64,000 nt of DNA from Xiphophorus maculatus. Taxonomy: Eukaryota > Chordata > Actinopteri > Cyprinodontiformes > Poeciliidae. Shown here piece after piece: positions 22,940-40,600 of this stretch. Both the position numbers and the translations under genes were made by a program. The DNA lies in NCBI RefSeq assembly GCF_002775205.1, contig NC_036458.1, positions 558,983-622,982 on the forward strand. The letters are read 5' to 3'. Positions within the stretch are counted from its first letter, which is position 1; the number at the start of each line of letters is the position of its first letter. The notes under the pieces were generated by a model, which was given only the letters and a program-made list of their open reading frames with translations, had not been told where the DNA came from and searched no databases.

Positions 22940-25129
22940 TCACTGAGCAGCCGAGCAGCAGGCTGTGTGTCTGGGAGCAGACGGTGACCCCTGGGCCGGC
23001 GGGTTGACCCCTGACCCCCTGCTGATGATCATCATGTGGACGGTGTGGCTGCCCGGCAGCGCGGACCCGGCCAGCTCGCAGCCATCCGCGCCGAAGTCCG
23101 CCAGCGGCACCGAGACGCAGCGCAGCCTCCAGCGGCGGAGCAGGGCCTCCAGGGACCAATCAGAGCTGCAAAGTCAACCAGAGGTCAGAGGTCGGACACT
23201 TTACCGCACTGGCATTGAAACTTTGGTCTGCTGGTAAAAAATGTGTCAAACTTTCTCATTAAACCAAATTTCATTGCAGAAGCATTTTGAAACACCGACT
23301 GGAGTATTTCTGTCCGAACTACGAGAACATGAGAATAAATATTACGGGAATAGAGTCGTAATAATAATACGAGAATATTATTATTATAATATCATTATTA
23401 TTATCATCATCATGGTTGAATGGAAATAATTTCACAATACGAGAGAAACTCATAATATTATCAGAATAAAGTCATAATTATAAGGGACAATCTGAATTGA
23501 AAACCAGGAATGTTGAACATTTTGTGAAGTTATACTTTGATTTATTAATAACAAAATATTTCCTCTTTCAATCCATCAACACCAGATTATCAGCAGCAGG
23601 ACTTTGTAATTACTGAGCAAGAAGTCTGTAGAACAAAAAATGACTTCATTCCTTACATTTGAAACCTTTTTCTGGTAACGTCGTGTCTTTATCCTCCTGA
23701 CTGAATCAAACTCCTGCCTGTTGTAGGTTTGATGCTGCAGTCGGAGGTTTGCAACATTTCTGATGTGACACATTTTCATTTTTCTGGAGATTTTAATTTA
23801 AACCACCTGCTAGATCCAGTCTGGATAAATGTTCTCAAACCAGAGGTTGAGAAATGAAATCCCGATTTAAATATTTCACCCCTTCCAGCAGAGGACCTGC
23901 TAATGGCAGCTAGCAGCAGCCGTACCTCCTCACTTGGTACGTCGTCCAGAACTGAGCCTCCGGGTTTTTCCTCAGCAGGCAGACAAACGTCACCAAAACA
24001 TCTTCAAAATCTGGAAGCAGAAGCAGCAGCTCAGCCACGGCGAGGAGGAGTGAGCCTTCATCTCCGAGTCTCACACCGACCCTCGGGGTCGTAGAAGACG
24101 TCCGAGCCGAGGACGACGTCCTGTGGGGGCAGCAGCAGCAGCTCCGGGGTCACGTCCCCCCAGCTGAGGCCCAGCACGCCGACGTCCCGCAGCCCGTTGG
24201 CCGCGCAGCTCCGCCGGCCGTTCTCCAGGCACCGTGGCCGGTCCGATCCGTCCGACAGCGACACGCGGGCGCCGCAGCGGGCCGCCAGAACGCCGGGGAG
24301 ACCCACACCAGCACCGAGCTGAGCACAGGAGGGCCGACATGGGGTCAACACAGGGTCACGGGGTCAGAAACTGGCCTGAAACTCAAAGGCCAGAAGGTTT
24401 CCTTCTGGGTACCCGTCCTCCTCACCTCCAGCACCGCCCGGCCTCTCAGCTGGTCTCGGTGGAACCACAGGTACTGGGCCAGAACCACGGCGCAGGGCCA
24501 CACGTACATCCCATACTGAGGGTCCAGAACCTGAGGGAGTCAGAACCGAACAGGAACTTCTAATAACTCAGCTCTAACAGCTTCTCGTTTCAAATTCAAA
24601 CTTTAGAAAATCTTTTGCATTTCCCAGATGTTAAAAAAACCAATAGGAGGTCAGCATTTGTTTTATATTATGTGAAAGTATTTAGGCCAGACTGAGACTT
24701 AGTTTTTATTATGAGAATAAAGTCATAATGCTAGTAGAAAAAAAGCCCAATGTCAGCAGAAAGTCAGAAAATTAGGAGAAAATTTTTGTTTTAATGAGAA
24801 AAAAGCTTGAAGAGTTCTGCAGATATTTTCCTATTTGTAAAACTGATACCACAAGATAACTTTACAAGATGCTCAACATTCCTCTTTATTTTCATTACTT
24901 TTTGTGGAGGAGTTATCATAAAATTACAACTTTATTCTGGTAATAAAATGACTGTATTGTCATCTCGTAATTATTATTGCTGCAGCCTGGAGCCCTGGAT
25001 ATAACAGGTAGCGGAGCAGCAGGGACAAACCTCTGGGATGCAGACACTCAGACTCTCTGGGCTTTTCGCGTCTTTAAAGGTGAAAACTCTGCAGGCTGCG
25101 CTGGCCGCCTCCTCTCCGCTCTCCTCCAT
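22940..25129 (-). CDS. mettl23: mettl23, histone/protein arginine methyltransferase-like 23 (complete)
   Basis: METTL23 is a seven-beta-strand SAM-dependent methyltransferase reported to methylate histone H3 arginine and linked to cognitive function. Five minus-strand exons: 25129-25031 (MEESGEEAASAACRVF to VCIPE), 24530-24426 (VLDPQYGMYVWPCAVVLAQ to AVLE), 24318-24081 (LGAGVGLPGVLAARCG, the SAM-binding motif I, to SDVFYDPE), 24010-23926 (DFEDVLVTFVCLLRKNP) and 23165-22940 (SDWSLEALLRRW, LPGSHTVHMMIIS, stop TGA). All phases agree, giving 250 residues. The C-terminus is longer than the human one by a GC-rich PPAQGSPSAP-type extension. DPQYGMYVWP, ASDVFF-like SDVFYDPE and WSLEALL match METTL23 closely. 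It is head to head with jmjd6, as in mammals. Confidence 0.94.
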
Positions 25130-26321
25130 AATGTCCACCAACTAACCCTGAAGCTAAACCATTCAGGGTTAGCTTAGAATCAGTGGTTCGGTCAGAGCCA
25201 CTGACCGAACCACTGAGTGGATCTGAACTCCGCCAGAATCGCCCCGACAGCCACGCTGGTAGCTTCTTCCGCGGTTAGATGAGGGGTCCGTTCCGTAGCA
25301 ATCCGCCGGTGTGTGAGTCAGTTAGAGGTGCTAAAGATCGATGATGAAAAGTTTTCTTTTTAAGTATCACTGGTAATCATGATTAGCATAAATATGCGAA
25401 GCAAAAGTATGAATGATTATAAATCTAAACAAATTATTATTATACTATCAATTCTTGATAATGTGCAAAAATGAAACTCTTTATCGATCAAAGCCTGTTA
25501 CTTTGTTTGCTAATTTAGTATAGAATCTTGGCTTAGCCATCGCAACATCACTTAGGATAAATCAATAAATTAACAATAAAAACAGCAGCAGCAACGCATC
25601 GTTAATAAAGCAAGTTTAGAAGAAGGCTGAAATAAAACGCTAACTTCTCCTTCGCAGCACGCCGCTCTCTACACCGGCTAGTAAATCGGGCAGAGTATCT
25701 GTTTGTCTCGTAAATCCCGCCCAGTGTTTTTGGTGCGTTCCTGTTTTCTCGAAAGTCGCAATACTGGAAATGTCCTTCAGTGTGTTCTAGCTGGAACAGG
25801 AAGAGCAGAAGGATCTGCTAACTGATGTGCTCAATAACTGATCTAATTATTATATTATTAAACGTCCAAAAAGGTCAAACTTTTCTTTATTTCGTTTGAA
25901 CACAAAGAATGATGGCGTTTAATATGAAATAAACATTCCGACCTCCGGGTAGGTTTTGAAGGTAGCAGCCAATAACATTAATGGGCGGGAATGCTTTGTA
26001 GATGACAAACACCAATCAGCGCACTGCAATTTTCGTGAAGCTGCAGCCAATCAGATGCCTTCCGCCTCATTTAAGGCGGGTGTTAATTGCGTAATCAGTT
26101 TCACAAGCATTGTGTGTTCCGCTGTTAGATTTTATCAAACTTTAACGGTGCGTCTGCGATTTTAAAGCTCACATTTATAGTCACACATCACAGAAGTTCG
26201 AGAGCAGCTTGCGTTTATGTTGTTGTTTTGTGTTATTAAAGCGACGCCGAGAGCAGGTGGGTGAATGTAGCCCCGAGTTAGCTCAGGTAGAGGCTAATCA
26301 GACACTGCTAACCGGAAGAAA
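25130..26321. promoter_or_regulatory. Bidirectional mettl23/jmjd6 promoter region
   Basis: The two start codons are 1.2 kb apart on opposite strands. Three CCAAT boxes lie at 25969-25973, 26012-26016 and 26047-26051, with GGGCGG at 25983-25988, 270-350 bases upstream of the jmjd6 ATG and without an obvious TATA box. Near the mettl23 start lie two inverted repeats (25144-25170 and 25180-25216). Spaced CCAAT boxes bind NF-Y and are common in vertebrate bidirectional promoters. Transcription start sites are inferred. Confidence 0.6.
25180..25216. repeat. Perfect 16-bp inverted repeat (hairpin) near the mettl23 start
   Basis: Left arm TCAGTGGTTCGGTCAG (25180-25195), 5-base loop AGCCA, right arm CTGACCGAACCACTGA (25201-25216). 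All 16 pairs match. A second, shorter inverted repeat (AACCCTGAA/TTCAGGGTT) lies immediately downstream on the mettl23 side. Confidence 0.95.
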
Positions 26322-33075
<6,754 letters not shown>

Positions 33076-33385
33076 CCTCTGGGGTCGTGACCCCTGGGTG
33101 ACCTACCACCTTTAACTGTTAAACCCGTTTGATGAGGCGTTCAGGTGCTTATGTAGACTAAAGGTCCAGGATGGATGCTGCTCTGGTGAACTCTGACCTT
33201 TCTGGACTAGACTGAGGCCTTCTTCACCTGAACGCTGCAGCCGAGCCTCGGCTTCTGGGACTCCAGTTGTGCCAAAAACAGGAAGTGATGTCACGTGGTT
33301 CCCTGGTTTTTATGAAACACTTTAGCGTTGCCTGACCGTCGGATCTGTTTTCTGGGCCTTAAAATAAAGAATTTCTGAGGAAAAG
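33076..33385 (+). other. jmjd6 3'UTR and polyadenylation signal
   Basis: AATAAA at 33363-33368, about 290 bases after the stop, gives a short 3'UTR. Confidence 0.7.
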
Positions 33386-34570
33386 TTCTGCTGTCGGTGT
33401 CTGTACTGTCCTGCCCCGTAACCATGACAATATTCAGCATCTCTGAGGCTCGTTAAGCAGGTTCTGCTGTACTCGGCCCGGTTCTGGACCAAACAGAGGA
33501 ACAGAACCGGCCTGGAGATTGGACCGGCCGAGTTCTGCAGCGTTGTGGTGGTCCGTTATCAATCACCTCAGTTCATTATTAAATTAATTACCGTCTACTG
33601 CCGCGCCCTGACCAGCAGGGGGCAACAGTAGTCAGGAAAAACCTCCAGCAGAACCAGAACCAGAACTGGGCTCGGTCTGGAGTTTGGAGAAGAACTGAAA
33701 ATATTTCCATGTTAGAGAAACAGTAGAGAGTTAATAATAATAATAATAATGGCTGCTGCTGCTTTAGCTGTTTCATTTAGGAGAGAAACAAACTGATCTG
33801 GTTTTAGAGGTTATTAACAGCAAAGGCTCAACTATGAGCTTTGACTAGGACACAGATTCATCTTTCAGCCTCAAGCTAACACCAGACTGCTGACTCCTTA
33901 AAATATTTCATGATTTATTGAATCTTTTTGTTCCTCCTAAAAGCTGATGAGTCGCATCACTGTTATTCTGAAAATCATTTTGCGACCCCTGTGGGGCCCC
34001 GCCCCGCACCTTGGGAACCTGCAGTCCAGCAGGGGGAGAGAAGTCACTAGCAGCTGATAGTTTTAACTTTAAAAAACAAGAATTCAAATTTAAAACACAA
34101 CGCTGCTCATTACAGGAAGATTATCAACAACAAACCTTAGAATCCTTCCAAAAAGTAAAAGTTTCCTAAAACTGATATTTATTATATTTCTGTCCACCTG
34201 GATAAATAAATATATTTTAAGGACTTTCTGAGTTGCTGTAAATATTTCAGAAAAGAAAAACTTCAAACATGATCTGGATCTCAGAGTTTCTGACCCGGAC
34301 GGGAGGTTTTGCCTCCATCCTTACAAAATAAAAGCTGAACCACATTCTCAAACTGTTTTATTTTGAAAACTCAGCACTTTGAACGTTTTGCTGAAGTATT
34401 TCTCTTATTTTAAACTTTTGATGTTAGTTTTGGAGGAAATAAACTTTTTATTTTGAGAGTTCATCTCTTTACTCCAGTCTTTTATTTTGAAAATAGCATC
34501 TAAGAGAAGAGTTGGTCTATATTTAAAGCTCTTATTTTGAAGTTGTTTACTTTGTTTAATTGAGTCTCTT
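33386..34570. other. Intergenic between jmjd6 and mxra7
   Basis: AT-rich sequence with several TTTTATTTTGAAA motifs between 34360 and 34560. No gene seen. Confidence 0.5.
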
Positions 34571-34692
34571 ACTTTGAAGCGTCCCGTCAGCTGTCGCGGT
34601 CAGACCGAGCCTCCGGAGGGGGGGGCTGCTCAGTGCGCCCGGTCCCAGCCCGGTCCCAGCCCGGTCGACTCCCGCCGCTCTTCGGAACCATC
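34571..34692 (+). promoter_or_regulatory. mxra7 promoter-proximal/5'UTR GC-rich segment
   Basis: Composition changes abruptly from AT-rich to CpG-rich about 120 bases before the mxra7 ATG and stays GC-rich through exon 1, as in a small CpG island. It contains GGTCCCAGCCC tandem units. Confidence 0.5.
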
Positions 34693-37600
34693 ATGGACCT
34701 GGACCCGGTCGTCCTCCTGCCCGCCGTCCTCTTCACGGTGGTCGCGGTTTATTTGGCTTCATCGCTGCTCCGCCGGAAGCCCGACAGACCCTCCTCCTCC
34801 TCGGCCGGGACCAACAAGCCCAAAGTCGGATACGGAGACGATGTTCCTCCGTCCAGACCGCCGGGAGAACCGCTGCTCTCCACGGGACCAGAACCAGAAC
34901 CAGCAGAGAAGAAGCGGGCTTTCCCGGAGTTGAAAGTGAAGGTCAGATCCTGTGATCGATCTTTGATGTATTTATTGGGGCCTGCCATGCAAAGCAATGG
35001 CAGGAACCTATTACTATTGTCGGAGAGAAGCGTCTCTTTAATATTATTATTGGGGCCTGCCATGCAAAGCAATGGCAGGAACCTATTACTATTGTCGGAG
35101 AGAAGCGTCTCTTTAATATTATTATTATTATTATTATTATAGAACTTTATTTTTCTTCCGTAACCGTTAATGCGGCTCATACCGCTGGGTGCACACCTAC
35201 AAATGAGGTATCAAAACGTGCAGAAAATTCACGCCATTGGAGCTATTACTTCTGGTGGGATTTGGGCTTAACGTGGCGACATAATTCGCAAAAAACTACG
35301 AAAAAAACCCCATTATAACTCAATGGGAAAAATCCTAGAAATACCCTATTTTTGAGGATTTGCTGTGTCGTCACAAATTCACCTAGAAATGCCATTCAAA
35401 TTTCATTTTGTAGATACGTCTGTGATCTCTTCGAAAGTGAAGACGGCTCGTCGATACCAGTTATGGTTTGTCCACAATTTGCCTCTAAGCGACCCAAAGT
35501 TTCTCATTTTTGCTCATATTAGAGTGACAGCCGACCTCGGATCAGATATGGGCACAACATTTCTTTCTCTCATCGCTGTAAATGCTCTGAGTGAGGTACA
35601 GATATGAATCTCGGGACTATCGCAGAAGACACATTGAACTGTCATACGCTCGAAACGCTTTTCGAATATGTATTACGGTTCCCGAACAAGAAGGATTTGT
35701 TTCCAATGCTTTTTTTCAGTAAAGTGTGTTTGCTCAAACACACTTGTGTGTTTGAGAGCTCACAGCTCAGAGCTCACACCTGCTGAGACCATTATTTGCC
35801 ATAGCAACGGAACTCAAGAGGCTATTGGCTGCTGGTTAGGACTACGAATACGCATCACTGTAGTTCTATCTATCCTCAGTTGAAACAGATCAGGACTGAG
35901 AACTGGCCTTTAGAACTACTGCTGCTATGGGCTGTATATAACTGATTTAACTCAGTAACTGTTACACATGGGATTAGTTTGGAACTTTAAAATGGAGCAT
36001 AATAATAATTTCAAAATAAAAGCCTTGAATATTTTTACATCAGGTAATTGCTGTTTTTGGCTTTATTTGACGTTTTCATCCAAAGCACTGTTACACATGG
36101 GATTACTTTGGAACTTTAAAATGGAGAATAATAATTTCAAAATAAAAGCCTTGAATATTTTCACATCAGGTAATTGCTTTTTTTGGCCGTATATGACTTT
36201 TTCATCCAAAGCAATGTTACACATGGGATTAGTTTGGAACTTTAAAATGGAGAATAATAATTTCAAAATAAAAGCCTTGAATATTTTTACATCAGGTAAT
36301 TGCTGTTTTTGGCTTTATTTGACGTTTTCATCCAAATCACTGTTACACATGGGATTACTTTGGAACTTTAAAATGGAGAATAATAATAATTTCAAAATAA
36401 AAGCCTTGAATATTTTTACATCAGGTAATTGCTTTTTTTGGCCGTATATGACTTTTTCATCCAAAGCAATGTTACACATGGGATTAGTTTGGAACTTTAA
36501 AATGGAGAATAATAATAATTTCAAAATAAAAGCCTTGAATATTTTTACATCAGGTAATTGCTGTTTTTGGCTTTATATGACTTTTTCATCCAAAGCACTG
36601 TTACACATGGGATTAGTTTGGAACTTTAAAATGGAGCATAATAATAATTTCAAAATAAAAGCCTTGAATATTTTTACATCAGGTAATTGCTCTTTTTGGC
36701 TTTATTTGACTTTTTCATCCAAAGCACTGTTACACGTGGTATTAGTTTGGCCCTTTGAAATGAAGCATACTGAAAATTTCAAAATAAAAGCCTTGAATAA
36801 TTTTACATGACGTAATTGCTCTTTTTGGCTTTATTTGACTTTTTCATCCAAAGCACTGTTACACGTGGTATTAGTTTGGCCCTTTGAAATGAAGCTTAAC
36901 AAAAGTTTCAAAATAAAAGCCTTGAATATTTTTACATGACGTAATTGCTCTTTTTGGCTTTATTTGACTTTTTCATCCAAAGCACTGTTACACATGGTAT
37001 TAGTTTGGCCCTTTGAAATGAATATTAACAAAAATTTCAAAATAAAAGCCTTGAATATTTTTACATCATGTAATTGCTCTTTTTGGCTTTATTTGACTTT
37101 TTCATCCAAAGCACTGTTACACGTGGTATTAGTTTGGCCCTTTGAAATGAAGCTTAACAAAAGTTTCAAAATAAAAGCCTTGAATTTTTTTACATGACGT
37201 AATTGCTCTTTTTGGCTTTATTTGACTTTTTCATCCAAAGCACTCTTACACGTGGTATTAGTTCAGAACTTTAAAATGAAGCATACTGAAAATTTCAAAA
37301 TAAAAGCCTTGAATATTTTACATGAAGTAATTGCTCTTTTTGGCCGTATATGACTTTTTCATCCAAAGCAATGTTACACATGGGATTAGTTCGGAACTTT
37401 AAAATGGAGCATAATAATAATTTCAAAATAAAAGCCTTGAATATTTTTACATCAGGTAATTGCTGTTTTTGGCTTTATTTGACGTTTTCATCCAAAGCAC
37501 TGTTACACATGGGATTACTTTGGAACTTTAAAATGGAGAATAATAATAATTTCAAAATAAAAGCCTTGAATATTTTTACATGACGTAATTGCTCTTTTTG

Positions 37601-40600
37601 GCTTTATTTGACTTTTTCATCCAAAGCACTGTTACACATGGTATTAGTTTGGCCCTTTGAAATGAATATTAACAAAAATTTCAAAATAAAAGCCTTGAAT
37701 ATTTTTACATCATGTAATTGCTCTTTTTGGCTTTATTTGACTTTTTCATCCAAAGCACTGTTACACGTGGTATTAGTTTGGCCCTTTGAAATGAAGCTTA
37801 ACAAAAGTTTCAAAATAAAAGCCTTGAATATTTTTACATGACGTAATTGCTCTTTTTGGCTTTATTTGACTTTTTCATCCAAAGCACTCTTACACGTGGT
37901 ATTAGTTCAGAACTTTAAAATGAAGCATACTGAAAATTTCAAAATAAAAGCCTTGAATATTTTACATGAAGTAATTGCTCTTTTTGGCCGTATATGACTT
38001 TTTCATCCAAAGCAATGTTACACATGGGATTAGTTCGGAACTTTAAAATGGAGCATAATAATAATTTCAAAATAAAAGCCTTGAATATTTTTACATCAGG
38101 TAATTGCTGTTTTTGGCTTTATTTGACGTTTTCATCCAAAGCACTGTTACACATGGGATTACTTTGGAACTTTAAAATGGAGAATAATAATAATTTCAAA
38201 ATAAAAGCCTTGAATATTTTTACATGACGTAATTGCTCTTTTTGGCTTTATTTGACTTTTTCATCCAAAGCACTGTTACACATGGTATTAGTTTGGCCCT
38301 TTGAAATGAATATTAACAAAAATTTCAAAATAAAAGCCTTGAATATTTTTACATCATGTAATTGCTCTTTTTGGCTTTATTTGACTTTTTCATCCAAAGC
38401 ACTGTTACACGTGGTATTAGTTTGGCCCTTTGAAATGAAGCTTAACAAAAGTTTCAAAATAAAAGCCTTGAATATTTTTACATGACGTAATTGCTCTTTT
38501 TGGCTTTATTTGACTTTTTCATCCAAAGCACTCTTACACGTGGTATTAGTTCAGAACTTTAAAATGAAGCATACTGAAAATTTCAAAATAAAAGCCTTGA
38601 ATATTTTACATGAAGTAATTGCTCTTTTTGGCCGTATATGACTTTTTCATCCAAAGCAATGTTACACATGGGATTAGTTCGGAACTTTAAAATGGAGCAT
38701 AATAATAATTTCAAAATAAAAGCCTTGAATATTTTTACATCAGGTAATTGCTGTTTTTGGCTTTATTTGACGTTTTCATCCAAAGCACTGTTACACATGG
38801 GATTACTTTGGAACTTTAAAATGGAGAATAATAATAATTTCAAAATAAAAGCCTTGAATATTTTTACATCAGGTAATTGCTGTTTTTGGCTTTATATGAC
38901 TTTTTCATCCAAAGCACTGTTACACATGGGATTAGTTTGGAACTTTAAAATGGAGCATAATAATAATTTCAAAATAAAAGCCTTGAATATTTTTACATCA
39001 GGTAATTGCTCTTTTTGGCTTTATTTGACTTTTTCATCCAAAGCACTGTTACACGTGGTATTAGTTTGGCCCTTTGAAATGAAGCATTCTGAAAATTTCA
39101 AAATAAAAGCCTTGAATAATTTTACATGACGTAATTGCTCTTTTTGGCTTTATTTGACTTTTTCATCCAAAGCACTGTTACACGTGGTATTAGTTTGGCC
39201 CTTTGAAATGAAGCATACTGAAAATTTCAAAATAAAAGCCTTGAATATTTTTACATCAGCTACTTGTGTTTTGAGCATTATATAACTATTTTAACCCAAG
39301 GACTATTACGCATGGGATTAGTTTGGCCCTTTGAAATGAAGGTTAACAAAACTTCCAAAATAAAAGCCTTGACAACATTTTAAATCGTACCGAACGGTGC
39401 ACGTCCGCCTCGCTTAACGTTCTTGCGGTTCTCCGCGTGCCACTGATCACGTCGCGGCGTCCTTTGGCGTCGACGCCGATTTGTGGCGCGACGACGCCGG
39501 GACCATGCCCGACGGGCGCGCCTTGGCAGGCCCCGGCTAAATTTCTTCCGAAATTTTCTAGTTATAATTCTTTATTTTTCTTCCGTAACCGTTAATGCGG
39601 CTCATACCGCTGGGTGCACACCTACAAATGAGGTATCAAAACGTGCAGAAAATTCACGCCATTGGAGCTATTATTTTTGGTGGGATTTGGGCTTAACGTG
39701 GCGACATAATTCGCAAAAAACTGCGAAAAAAACCCCATTATAACTCAATGGGAAAAATCCTAGAAATACCCTATTTTTGAGGATTTGCTGTGTCGTCACA
39801 AATTCACCTAGAAATGCCATTCAAATTTCATTTTGTAGATACGTCTGTGATCTCTTCGAAAGTGAAGACGGCTCGTCGATACCAGTTACGGTTTGTCCAC
39901 AATTTGCCTCTAAGCGACCCAAAGTTTCTCATTTTTCTTCAAATTAGAGTGACAGCCCATCTCGGTTCATATCTGGGCACAACATTTCTTTCTCTCATCA
40001 CTGTAAATGCTCTGAGTGAGGTACAGATATGAATCTCGGGACTATCGCAGAAGACACATTGAACTGTCATACGCTCGAAACGCTTTTCGAATATGTATTA
40101 CGGTTCCCGAACAAGAAGGATTTGTTTCCAATGCTTTTTTTCAGTAAAGTGTGTTTGCTCAAACACACTTGTGTGTTTGAGAGCTCACAGCTCAGAGCTC
40201 ACACCTGCTGAGACCATTATTTGCCATAGCAACGGAACTCAAGAGGCTATTGGCTGCTGATTTGGACTACGAATACGCATCACTGTAGTTCTATCTATCC
40301 TCAGTTGAAACAGATCAGGACTGAGAACTGGCCTTTAGAACTACTGCTGCTATGGGCTGTATATAACTGATTTAACTCAGTAACTGTTACACATGGGATT
40401 AGTTTGGAACTTTAAAATGGAGCATAATAATAATTTCAAAATAAAAGCCTTGAATAGTTTTACATCAGGTAATTGCTGTTTTTGGCTTTATTTGACGTTT
40501 TCATCCAAAGCACTGTTACACATGGGATTACTTTGGAACTTTAAAATGGAGAATAATAATAATTTCAAAATAAAAGCCTTGAATATTTTTACATCAGGTA

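Noticed and set aside
35365..35607. 80-residue frame in the head of each composite element (repeated at 39790 and 42542)
   Set aside because: Starts at a GTG rather than an ATG, shows no recognisable domain, and similarity among copies is explained by recent duplication.
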